Notes under the pieces: model-generated
Told to the model about the DNA's origin: nothing
What the model saw: only the letters and a program-made list of their open reading frames with translations
Database searches by the model: none
Position numbers and translations under genes: made by a program
Source: Brevundimonas sp. UBA7635
GTDB taxonomy: Bacteria; Pseudomonadota; Alphaproteobacteria; Caulobacterales; Caulobacteraceae
Length of the DNA stretch: 13,938 bases
Direction of reading: 5' to 3'
Assembly: GCA_002483865.1 (NCBI GenBank)
Contig: DLIT01000130.1
Location: forward strand, 17,073-31,010
Shown: one piece after another, positions 1-6,408 of the stretch
How the letters are laid out: the number at the start of each line of letters is the position of its first letter
Numbering within the stretch: position 1 is the stretch's first letter

Positions 1-452
1 TCGACCTGTTCCAGATTGAAGACCTCGCGCTGCTGGCCACCGCTGTCGCGGACGCCATCGACGAAGATGTTGTTGCCGGAGGACTGGCCCCGGATGAAGG
101 GGCGATCAGCCAGGGGCTGACCACCCTCGCCTGCGCCAAAGGTAATGCCGGGCGAGGTGCGCAGGATGTCCTGCAGGGAAGTGGCCGCGGTCTGTTCGAT
201 AATCTGGTGCGGGATGACCGTGACAGCGCGCGGCGTGTCCACAAGCGCAGCCACATACTGCGGATCAGACGGTTCGCGGCGCTGGCGCTGGCCATGGACG
301 TCGATAGCGCTGAGCGTCGTGGCCTGGGACTGGTCCACCGCGAGCGCGGGCGAGGTCTCGGCGTCGGCCAGGACAGGGGTCGCGCACAGCATCCCCGCCG
401 CGCTGGATGCGAAAAGCAGGGCCTTGAGCGCCTCGGGGCGAACATCGGACAT
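1..452 (-). CDS. TonB-dependent catecholate siderophore receptor (Fiu-like), N-terminal part, cut by window edge
   Basis: Outer-membrane receptor that takes up ferric siderophores using TonB energy. Only the first 150 codons are in the window. Read from ATG 452-450, the protein opens with a signal peptide (Met-Ser-Asp-Val, then an Ala/Leu-rich core ending near Val-Leu-Ala-Asp, about residues 1-30). A TonB-box-like stretch follows (LSAIDVHGQR), then the start of the plug: DTPRAVTVIP, LQDILRTSPGITFGAGEGG, DRPFIRGQSSGNNIFVDGVRD and REVFNLEQV. The GAGEGG...DRPFIRG...DGVRD series is typical of Fiu-like catecholate receptors. The beta-barrel lies off the left edge. An ATG at 469 is out of frame. 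The Shine-Dalgarno match before 452 is poor. A TGCAA-N5-TTGCA palindrome lies about 70-90 bases upstream, which suggests iron control. The exact siderophore cannot be told from this fragment. Confidence 0.9.
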   Translation of the reverse strand, partial: MSDVRPEALKALLFASSAAGMLCATPVLADAETSPALAVDQSQATTLSAIDVHGQRQRREPSDPQYVAALVDTPRAVTVIPHQIIEQTAATSLQDILRTSPGITFGAGEGGQPLADRPFIRGQSSGNNIFVDGVRDSGGQQREVFNLEQV

Positions 453-524
453 GGGAAGGAACCCGTCATTGTTATTAAGACTGGTTCGCAATAGCAGGTT
501 TTTAGAGTGCGACAATCTGTCTTT

Positions 525-539
525 TGCAAGTAAGTTGCA
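525..539. promoter_or_regulatory. Perfect inverted repeat TGCAA-N5-TTGCA, candidate iron-regulator (Fur-type) operator
   Basis: TGCAA at 525-529 and TTGCA at 535-539 are perfect inverted repeats around a 5-base spacer. They sit in an AT-richer stretch upstream of the siderophore receptor gene on the minus strand. TGCAA/TTGCA half-sites resemble those of Fur/Mur-family boxes in alphaproteobacteria, and iron control would suit a siderophore receptor. The assignment is inferred from position and half-site only. No convincing -35/-10 pair was found between it and the start codon. Confidence 0.35.
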
Positions 540-564
540 TTTCCTGACACATCGCCGCCTTGGA

Positions 565-1776
565 TCAATCCGGGCGCGCCACCGCCTTGATGGAGATGGC
601 GGGGTCAGCCAGACGGTCGGGATCAACCGCCGTCGCCTTGCCGATCAACTGTCGCCCGCCCATGAAGTCCGCGGGGCTGTTGACGGCCTCGACGCAGACA
701 ATGCGATCACCCTTCAGGTGGAAGACGGCAAAGCGTCCCTCTGCCGGATCGCCGCGCACGACCTCCCGGTCCGCATCGAAGGGGAGCCCGGCGATCTGCA
801 GCTTGACCTCATACTGGTCGGACCAGAACCAGGGCACCTCCGGCACCGGGGCCGGGCGGCCGGTAATGGCGCAGGCCGCCTGCTTGGCCTGTTCCAGGGC
901 ATTGGGCACGGATTCAAGCCTATGCATCCGGTCGCCATGAACAGGGATGGGACGGCGAGTCACGTCGCCGATCGCGTAGATGGCGGTATCGCTGGTGCGG
1001 GCCGTCTGGTCCACCACGACGCCCTGATCGCAGGCCAGGCCAGCCCCCCGGGCAAGGGCGTCACAGGCCAGGGCTCCGACCCCGACCAGGATGGCATCCG
1101 CCGCGACAAGCTGGCCATCGGCCAGGCGCACGCCCTCGTCCTCAAGGCCGCTCACCTCTACGCCCGTCAGGATTTCGACCCCGGCCTGTTGATGCCGGGC
1201 GGTAAAGAAGCGCGACAGGGGCTCGGAGGCAACACGGGCCAGCACCCGGTCCATCCGTTCAATCACAACTGCCTCGGCACCGAGGGCCCGGGCCGAGGCG
1301 GCCGCTTCCAGCCCGACATAACCGCCGCCGACGACCGCCAGCCGCTTGCCCGGAGCCAGGACAGCTTTCAGTCGCTCGGCATCCTCAAGTGTACGCAGTG
1401 CCAGAAGGGCCGGATTGTTGGCACCGGGCAGGTCCAGCCGCCGCGCGGTCGAGCCCGTAGCCAGGATCAGGTAGTCATAGGCCTCGCTGTGACCACCCGC
1501 GAAGCGCACGGTCCTTGTGGCCGGATCGATCGCCTCGGCCGTGACGCCGGTGCGCAGTTCGATCTGATGCTCGACATAGAAGCTTTCAGGCCGCAGCAGC
1601 AGGTCCTCCAGACCCGCCTCACCCTTAAGCCAGGCCTTGGACAGCGGTGGCCGCTGATAAGGAGCCGCCCGCTCCTCGCCCACCAGCAGGATCTGGCCGT
1701 CAAATCCATACTGCCGCAACAGGGCCGCCACCGAGCCACCCGCGTGGCCCGCACCGATAATCAGAACCTTGGTCAT
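565..1776 (-). CDS. FAD-dependent NAD(P)H:ferredoxin/rubredoxin-type reductase (rhodocoxin reductase / BphA4-like)
   Basis: A 403-residue cytoplasmic flavoprotein of the pyridine-nucleotide-disulfide oxidoreductase superfamily. Such enzymes pass electrons from NAD(P)H through FAD to a small ferredoxin or rubredoxin. Visible motifs: N-terminal FAD dinucleotide-binding glycines (GAGHAGG, residues 8-14), ATGSTAR (106-112), a second NAD-binding glycine motif (GGGYVG, 150-155) followed by an acidic residue at the end of the next strand, the FAD-ribityl motif AIGDVT (268-273), and a C-terminal reductase domain with VPWFWSDQY (314-322). Length and order fit ferredoxin reductases of oxygenase systems. 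The start chosen is ATG 1776-1774, directly before the FAD motif. An in-frame GTG at 1839 would add 21 residues of no recognisable character and lies inside the palindrome of the divergent promoter. No ferredoxin, P450 or oxygenase gene is in the window, so the electron acceptor is unknown. It is divergent from the histidine operon. Confidence 0.88.
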   Translation of the reverse strand: MTKVLIIGAGHAGGSVAALLRQYGFDGQILLVGEERAAPYQRPPLSKAWLKGEAGLEDLLLRPESFYVEHQIELRTGVTAEAIDPATRTVRFAGGHSEAYDYLILATGSTARRLDLPGANNPALLALRTLEDAERLKAVLAPGKRLAVVGGGYVGLEAAASARALGAEAVVIERMDRVLARVASEPLSRFFTARHQQAGVEILTGVEVSGLEDEGVRLADGQLVAADAILVGVGALACDALARGAGLACDQGVVVDQTARTSDTAIYAIGDVTRRPIPVHGDRMHRLESVPNALEQAKQAACAITGRPAPVPEVPWFWSDQYEVKLQIAGLPFDADREVVRGDPAEGRFAVFHLKGDRIVCVEAVNSPADFMGGRQLIGKATAVDPDRLADPAISIKAVARPD

Positions 1777-1826
1777 GGCTTGGCAGATAGGACGGATCGC
1801 AGCGCGAAGAAAGCGGCGATACACCC

Positions 1827-1855
1827 TTGACCGTTCCACTGTTACACCATAGTGG
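1827..1855 (+). promoter_or_regulatory. Candidate sigma-70-type promoter of the histidine operon
   Basis: TTGACC (1827-1832) is followed after 17 bases by TAGTGG (1850-1855). The -35 matches the consensus well and the -10 is weak. Transcription would begin around 1862, essentially at the ATG at 1863, which would make a leaderless or nearly leaderless mRNA. Both elements are overlapped by the inverted repeat 1832-1859, so a bound repressor would block them. This is a sequence-based inference only. Confidence 0.35.
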
Positions 1856-1859
1856 AACG
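1832..1859. promoter_or_regulatory. Perfect 9-bp inverted repeat (CGTTCCACT-N10-AGTGGAACG), probable operator of the TrpR-like regulator
   Basis: CGTTCCACT at 1832-1840 is the exact reverse complement of AGTGGAACG at 1851-1859, with a 10-base spacer. It lies between the divergent flavoprotein gene and the regulator/his operon and overlaps the candidate -10. A symmetric site of this size suits a dimeric helix-turn-helix protein, and the first gene downstream encodes one. Autoregulation together with histidine-operon control is the simplest reading. As RNA it could fold into a 9-bp stem, but no U-run follows, so it is not an intrinsic terminator. Confidence 0.6.
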
Positions 1860-1862
1860 ATT

Positions 1863-2177
1863 ATGACGACCCAGTCCCCTGCCCCTGTGACCAAGGACGC
1901 CGCCCGAACCGCCCTGCTGGACGCACTGTTGTCCATGCAGACGCGCGAGGAAATGGCCGCCTATCTGGCCGATCTTTGCACGCCTGCGGAATTGCGCGCC
2001 TTTACCGAGCGCTGGCAGGTGGCGCGCCTGCTGGACGGGGGAGACAAATCCTATCGCGAGATCGCCGCCGAGGCGGGGGCCAGCCCGACCACCGTGGTCC
2101 GCGTCGCCCGCTATCTGAAGGACATGCCGCATCAGGGCTATCGCATCGCCCTTGATCGCATCACCTCCGCTGACTGA
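1863..2177 (+). CDS. YerC/YecD-family TrpR-like transcriptional regulator, probable histidine operon repressor
   Basis: A 104-residue DNA-binding protein related to Trp repressor. The family core is clear: LCTPAELRAFTERWQVARLLDGG (about 38-60), then the helix-turn-helix SYREIAAEAGASPTTVVRVARYL (about 63-85). The REIA...GAS..TVVRVARYL pattern is the recognition region of this family. The start chosen is ATG 1863. A TTG at 1827 would add 12 residues but lies at the -35 element. Only a weak GGA stands before the ATG. The gene is 23 bases upstream of hisG on the same strand and is probably cotranscribed with it. YerC/YecD proteins are known next to his genes in several phyla and are predicted histidine-responsive repressors. 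Both the effector and the operator (the palindrome at 1832-1859) are inferences here. Confidence 0.85.
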   Translation: MTTQSPAPVTKDAARTALLDALLSMQTREEMAAYLADLCTPAELRAFTERWQVARLLDGGDKSYREIAAEAGASPTTVVRVARYLKDMPHQGYRIALDRITSAD

Positions 2178-2200
2178 ATTCTGACCCGGGAAAGTAACCC

Positions 2201-3079
2201 ATGAGCACCGCACAAGGTCGGCTCCGTATTGCCATCCAGAAATCCGGCCGTCTGGCCGATCGCTCGCTGGACCTGATCCGCGACGCCGGTCTGAAGTGGG
2301 TCAAGGGTCATAACGAACTGCTGTACCGCGTCGAAAACTATCCCATCGACCTGATCCGGGTGCGCGACGACGACATTCCCACCTTCGTGGCCGATGGCGT
2401 GTGCGATCTGGGTATCGTCGGCGAGAACGTGCTGGAAGAAGGCCGCAACGGGGGCCCAAACGCCGAGGTGGTCATGCCGCTGGGCTTTGGCCGCTGCACG
2501 CTGAAACTGGCGACCCTGCCGGGCGAATGGGACGGGCCGCAATCGCTTGAGGGCCAGCGCGTCGCCACCTCCTATCCGAACATCCTCAAACGCTTCCTCG
2601 ACAAGGAAGGCGTCAAGGCCGACGTGGTGCTGATGCGCGGCGCGGTTGAGGTGGCCCCGCGCATGAAGCTGGCCGCCGGTATCTGCGATCTGGTGTCGAC
2701 CGGGGCAACGCTGGAAGCCAATGGTCTTGTCGCCCGTGACACCGTGTTTGAATCCCAGGCCGTCCTGATCAAGTCGCCCACCGGCCCTGAGCCGGAACTG
2801 GCCGACCTGCTGGACAGCGTGATGGAGCGTATGAGCGGTGTCATCGCATCCAGCGGCGCGAAATATGTGATGATGAACGCCCCGCGCGCAGCACTGGAGG
2901 ACATCATCGCCATCCTGCCGGGAGCCGGATCGCCGACCATCATGCCGCTGGCCGGTCGTGACGATGCGGTGGCGATACACGCCGTCTGCCAGGAAGCCGT
3001 ATTCTGGGAGACGCTTGAAAGGCTGAAGGGCGTGGGTGCTTCCGCCATCCTGGTCCTGCCCATCGAGAAGATGATGTGA
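2201..3079 (+). CDS. hisG: ATP phosphoribosyltransferase, long (HisG_L) form
   Basis: First step of histidine synthesis: ATP + PRPP gives N1-(5-phosphoribosyl)-ATP. At 292 residues it is the long form, with its own C-terminal ACT-like feedback domain and no need for HisZ. It aligns along its length with the enterobacterial enzyme: RLRIAIQKSGRL (7-18), DLIRVRDDDIP (50-60), DLGIVGENVLEE (69-80), the PRPP-binding loop DLVSTGATLEANGL (163-176), and the C-terminal domain ending AILVLPIEKMM (282-292). A good Shine-Dalgarno (GGGAAAG, 2188-2194) precedes the ATG by 6 bases. The TGA overlaps the hisD start by one base. The long form is unusual for alphaproteobacteria, where a short HisG with HisZ is common, and this supports a gammaproteobacterial-type origin of the operon. 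Confidence 0.97.
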   Translation: MSTAQGRLRIAIQKSGRLADRSLDLIRDAGLKWVKGHNELLYRVENYPIDLIRVRDDDIPTFVADGVCDLGIVGENVLEEGRNGGPNAEVVMPLGFGRCTLKLATLPGEWDGPQSLEGQRVATSYPNILKRFLDKEGVKADVVLMRGAVEVAPRMKLAAGICDLVSTGATLEANGLVARDTVFESQAVLIKSPTGPEPELADLLDSVMERMSGVIASSGAKYVMMNAPRAALEDIIAILPGAGSPTIMPLAGRDDAVAIHAVCQEAVFWETLERLKGVGASAILVLPIEKMM

Positions 3080-4386
3080 TGAAGACGTTTGAATGGTCCG
3101 GGCTGGACGAAGCCCAGAAGCGCGAGGCCCTGGCCCGGCCCATACACCGCGTGGCTGCCGATGTGACCGGCGTGGTGCGCCAGATCATGGAGGATGTCGC
3201 CGCGCGCGGCGGGGCCGCCGTGACCGAATGGTGTCTCAAGCTGGACGGCGCTGCGCCGCGCCGTATCCCCATAAACACTGAGACGCTGAACGCCGCCCGC
3301 GACCAGCTGGCCCCCGCCGATACCCGTGCCATCCGCATGGCGGCGGAAAACATCCGCATCTTCCATCAGGCCACCCGGCCCGAGGACAGCGCCCTGATCG
3401 AGACCGCCCCAGGCGTGCGTTCCAGACTGGCATGGCGGGCCATCGGCGCGGCGGGCCTCTATGTGCCCGGCGGCACGGCCCCACTGTTCTCTTCGCTGCT
3501 GATGCAGGCCATTCCCGCACAGGTGGCGGGGGTGAAGACCCGCGTGGCCGTGACCCCGCCGTCCCGGGACGGCTCGGTCCACCCCGCCATGATCATCGCC
3601 GCCGCCGAAGCGGGTCTGGAGGCCATCTGGGCCATCGGCGGGGCTCAGGCTATCGCCGCCCTGACCTATGGCGTCGAACTGGAAGACGGCGTGATCCCGC
3701 GCTGTGACAAGCTGTTCGGGCCCGGCAATGCCTATGTGGCCGAGGCCAAGAAACAGGCCAATGCCCTGCCCGCCGGTCCTGCCGTGGACATGCCCGCTGG
3801 CCCGTCAGAACTGATGGTCGTGGCAGACAGCGCCGCCGATCCGGTGATTGCCGCTGCCGACCTTCTGTCTCAGGCCGAGCACGACACCGATGCGCAGGTC
3901 ATCCTTGTCGCCACCACCAAGACCGCCCTTCAGGCCATTCTGGAAGAGGTCGAGGAACAGGTCGGCACCCTGCCGCGTGCCGAGATCGCCCGCGCCTCTC
4001 TGGGTGAAGCCCGCGCCATTCTCGCCCGCAATCCGGACGATGTGATCGAAGCCATCAATATGTATGGCCCCGAACACCTTGCGCTTCAGACCGAAGACGC
4101 CGGTGATCTGGTGGACCGTATCGAAGCCGCAGGGGCCATCTTTGTCGGTGGCTGGGCCGCCGAGACCCTCGGCGACTATGCCGCTGGTCCGAGCCACGTG
4201 CTGCCGACCGATGGCGGTGCGCGCACGCTGGGCGGTATCACCACCGCCAGCTTCATGACCTCGATGTCGGTGCAGTATGTGAACGAAGAGGGTGCCCGCA
4301 CCCTTGGCCCGATCGCTGCCCGCCTTGCGCGACTGGAAGGCCTCGAAGCCCACGCCCGCGCCGCAGATTACAGGAGCGAGGCATGA
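3079..4386 (+). CDS. hisD: Histidinol dehydrogenase
   Basis: Catalyses the last two steps of histidine synthesis, the NAD-dependent oxidation of histidinol to histidinal and then to histidine. The protein has 435 residues, which is normal. Key residues by comparison with the family: Zn ligands Gln265 and His268 (LLSQAEHD), Asp366 (LGDYAAGPSH) and the C-terminal His425; catalytic Glu332-His333 (GPEHLAL) and His373 (GPSHVLPT). The cofactor-side motif AGLYVPGGTAPLFSS (125-139) is also intact, so the enzyme should be active. The start chosen is ATG 3079 in a TGATG overlap with the hisG stop. A GTG at 3076 would add only one Met. The end overlaps the next start as ATGA (4383-4386), so translation is probably coupled. 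Confidence 0.97.
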   Translation: MKTFEWSGLDEAQKREALARPIHRVAADVTGVVRQIMEDVAARGGAAVTEWCLKLDGAAPRRIPINTETLNAARDQLAPADTRAIRMAAENIRIFHQATRPEDSALIETAPGVRSRLAWRAIGAAGLYVPGGTAPLFSSLLMQAIPAQVAGVKTRVAVTPPSRDGSVHPAMIIAAAEAGLEAIWAIGGAQAIAALTYGVELEDGVIPRCDKLFGPGNAYVAEAKKQANALPAGPAVDMPAGPSELMVVADSAADPVIAAADLLSQAEHDTDAQVILVATTKTALQAILEEVEEQVGTLPRAEIARASLGEARAILARNPDDVIEAINMYGPEHLALQTEDAGDLVDRIEAAGAIFVGGWAAETLGDYAAGPSHVLPTDGGARTLGGITTASFMTSMSVQYVNEEGARTLGPIAARLARLEGLEAHARAADYRSEA

Positions 4387-5807
4387 GCCTTCCTGCCCCC
4401 TTTACCCCGCTGATCTCCGGTGCCGAGGGTCTGGACGCCTATCCGTCCAACCCCGCCGCCTTGGCCGCCCGCATGGCCGAAATCTATGGCGTCAGCGCCG
4501 ATCAGGTGCTGCCTGTGCGCGGCCTTACCCACGCGCTGGAACTGGTCTGGCGTCTGGCCCTGCGTGACGGTGGCTCGGTCGAGGCCCCCAAAACCGAACC
4601 CTATAGCCGCCTGCAAGCCATCTATCCGGCCAAGGGCGAGGCCGTGGCCGTGATCGCCCGCGCCATCGGCTCGCTGGCAGCCATCACCGAAATGGCCGCC
4701 CGCGTCGCGCCTGCCCTGCTGGTGGTGGATGAAGGCGTGGTCGAGTTCTCAGATGCGACCTCTGCCGCCACCCTTATCAAGGATGTGCCGAACCTTATCG
4801 TCCTGCGCAGCCTGTCGCTGGCCTACGGTCTGGCCGGTGCGCGTGTGGGTGCCGCGCTGGCCCAGCCGCAGACACTGGAGCGTCTGGTCTCGGTGCTGGA
4901 ACCCTATGCCCTGCCCTCGCCGCTCGTAAAAATGGCCCAGCAGGCGCTGGACCCGTCGCGGATGCTGGAAAGTGCCGAGCGCATCGCCACCGTGCGCCGC
5001 GAACGCGAGCGACTGGTGCGTGAGCTGTCGCGCCTGATGCCCGTGGATCAAGGCGTCGGCCCGATCATCATTACCCGCCCTGAGAACCTCGAGGCCGCCC
5101 TTGGCCAGCTCAAGGCCTTCGGCATCACCGCCGATGTGTCCGAAGAGCGCCTGCGCCTGCCGGTCTCGGTCAAGACCGAGGTCAACGACCGCCTGCTCGC
5201 CGCCTTTGGCATGAGCGTCGGCAAGGCCCGCGCCCCGCGCATCGGCCAGTCGGTGCGTGACACCAAGGAGACCCGCATCGTCTGCGCGGTGAACCTTGAT
5301 GAGGCCGCTCCGGTCAAGATCGAAACCGGCGTCGGCTTCTTTGACCACATGCTGGAACAGATCGCGGCGCACGGCGGATTCTCGCTGCGCCTGAAGTGCG
5401 AAGGCGACCTGCACACCGATCCGCACCACACGATCGAGGACTGCGCCATTGCTCTGGGTCAGGCGCTGAAACAGGCACTGGGCGAGCGCAAGGGTATCCA
5501 GCGTTATGGCTTTGTCCTGCCGATGGACGAGGCCAATGCGGTTGTCTCCATCGACCTGTCGGGCCGCCCCTTCCCTGTGTTCGAGGGCACGTTCGAGACA
5601 CCCTACCTCGGTGACTACCGCACCGACATGACCGCCCACGTGTTCCGCTCGCTGGCCGAACATCTTGGCGCTGCCGTGCACATCACCGTCACCGGCACCG
5701 ACGACCACCACAAGACCGAGGCCTGCTACAAGGGCTTTGGCCGCGCGCTGCGTCAGGCCATCAAGGTTGAAGGCGACGCCATCCCCTCGACCAAGGGCGT
5801 TCTATAA
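4383..5807 (+). CDS. hisB: Fusion protein: degenerate HisC-like aminotransferase domain + imidazoleglycerol-phosphate dehydratase (HisB)
   Basis: A 474-residue fusion. Residues about 285-474 are a complete imidazoleglycerol-phosphate dehydratase (IGP to imidazole-acetol phosphate), with metal-binding motifs GFFDHMLEQIAAHGG (318-332), HHTIEDCAIALGQA (348-361) and DHHKTEACYKGFGRAL (441-456), and the ending STKGVL. Residues about 16-276 resemble HisC: YPSNPAALAARMAEIYGVSADQVL (20-43) matches the YP...GV..EQVL region, VVDEGVVEF (114-122) the DEAYIEF motif, and SLSLAYGLAGARVG (143-156) the SLSKAYGLAGLRVG motif. The PLP lysine is replaced by Leu146 (codon ctg, 4818-4820), DEAY has become DEGV, the N-terminal arm with the NENP motif is missing, and the NNPTG segment is deleted. 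The Asp116, Arg154 and Arg258 equivalents remain. The domain is about 75 residues shorter than HisC and very unlikely to be an aminotransferase. No HAD phosphatase domain is present. The frame is open throughout. An internal ATG at 5211 could give a 198-residue HisB alone but lacks a Shine-Dalgarno. Confidence 0.93.
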   Translation: MSLPAPFTPLISGAEGLDAYPSNPAALAARMAEIYGVSADQVLPVRGLTHALELVWRLALRDGGSVEAPKTEPYSRLQAIYPAKGEAVAVIARAIGSLAAITEMAARVAPALLVVDEGVVEFSDATSAATLIKDVPNLIVLRSLSLAYGLAGARVGAALAQPQTLERLVSVLEPYALPSPLVKMAQQALDPSRMLESAERIATVRRERERLVRELSRLMPVDQGVGPIIITRPENLEAALGQLKAFGITADVSEERLRLPVSVKTEVNDRLLAAFGMSVGKARAPRIGQSVRDTKETRIVCAVNLDEAAPVKIETGVGFFDHMLEQIAAHGGFSLRLKCEGDLHTDPHHTIEDCAIALGQALKQALGERKGIQRYGFVLPMDEANAVVSIDLSGRPFPVFEGTFETPYLGDYRTDMTAHVFRSLAEHLGAAVHITVTGTDDHHKTEACYKGFGRALRQAIKVEGDAIPSTKGVL

Positions 5808-5808
5808 G

Positions 5809-6408
5809 ATGAACGTCACCCTGATCGGTTATGGCTCGGGCAATGTCGCCTCGGTGCGTTTCGCACTGGAGCGTCTGGGTGCCCGCGTGCGTGTCACCGC
5901 AGATCCTGACGATGTTCTGGATGCCGAGCGCGTGATCCTGCCCGGCGTCGGCGCGGCGGGATATGCGATGAAACAGTTGAACAGCCTTAGCCTGACCGAG
6001 GCGCTTCGCCAGTTCGAGCGCCCGCTGATGGGTGTTTGCCTTGGTCAGCAGCTTCTATTCGAAGCCTCTGATGAGGATGGCGATGTGGCCATGCTGGGAC
6101 TGATTCCGGGTCGCGTCACCGCCATCGAGTCCAAGCCCTCAATGCCCTCGCCCCACATGGGCTGGAGCCGCCTGACCAAGCGCCGCGAAGATCCGCTTCT
6201 TGAAGGCGTGAACGACGGCGAGTGGGCCTATTTCGTCCACGGCTTCGTCTGTCCCGATGGCGAGGCCACTATCGCCGCTGCCGACTACGGCCTGCCTGTG
6301 CCCGCTGTGGTGAACTACAAAAACCGCTGGGGCTGCCAGTTCCACCCTGAACGGTCGTCCACGACCGGTGCCCGTATCCTCAAGAATTTCCTCGAGTTGC
6401 CCGCATGA
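5809..6408 (+). CDS. hisH: Imidazole glycerol phosphate synthase, glutamine amidotransferase subunit
   Basis: Glutaminase partner of HisF. It frees ammonia from glutamine and channels it to the synthase, forming IGP and AICAR. The protein has 199 residues. The class I amidotransferase triad is visible: nucleophile Cys77 in GVCLGQQLLFE (75-85), and His179 and Glu181 in QFHPERS (177-183). The oxyanion region PGVGAAGYAM (45-54) is also present. The start chosen is ATG 5809, one base after the HisB stop codon, with AAGGGCG (5793-5799) as a possible ribosome site. The frame stays open upstream only because it shadows hisB. The TGA overlaps the hisA ATG as ATGA at 6405-6408. All residues needed for activity appear present. 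Confidence 0.96.
   Translation: MNVTLIGYGSGNVASVRFALERLGARVRVTADPDDVLDAERVILPGVGAAGYAMKQLNSLSLTEALRQFERPLMGVCLGQQLLFEASDEDGDVAMLGLIPGRVTAIESKPSMPSPHMGWSRLTKRREDPLLEGVNDGEWAYFVHGFVCPDGEATIAAADYGLPVPAVVNYKNRWGCQFHPERSSTTGARILKNFLELPA

Noticed and set aside
145..1830. Long 561-codon plus-strand ORF opposite the receptor and flavoprotein genes
   Set aside because: It spans two clear minus-strand genes and the gap between them, has no family motifs, and is a typical GC-rich antisense shadow.
1777..1839. N-terminal extension of the flavoprotein to GTG 1839
   Set aside because: The extra 21 residues are Arg-rich and unlike the family, whose members begin just before the FAD glycine motif; the GTG also lies in the palindrome.
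1827..1862. Upstream in-frame extension of the regulator containing His-His, as a possible his leader peptide
   Set aside because: Only two His codons, a TTG start inside the likely -35, fused in frame to the regulator, and no attenuator or terminator structure follows.
2138..3582. Long minus-strand ORFs (280 and 336 codons) opposite hisG and hisD
   Set aside because: Low-complexity His/Arg/Gly-rich translations that mirror intact his genes, with no ribosome sites or recognisable domains.
4383..5210. A functional hisC gene followed by a separate hisB
   Set aside because: There is no stop between the domains, the catalytic lysine and NNPTG loop are absent, and the domain is about 75 residues too short.
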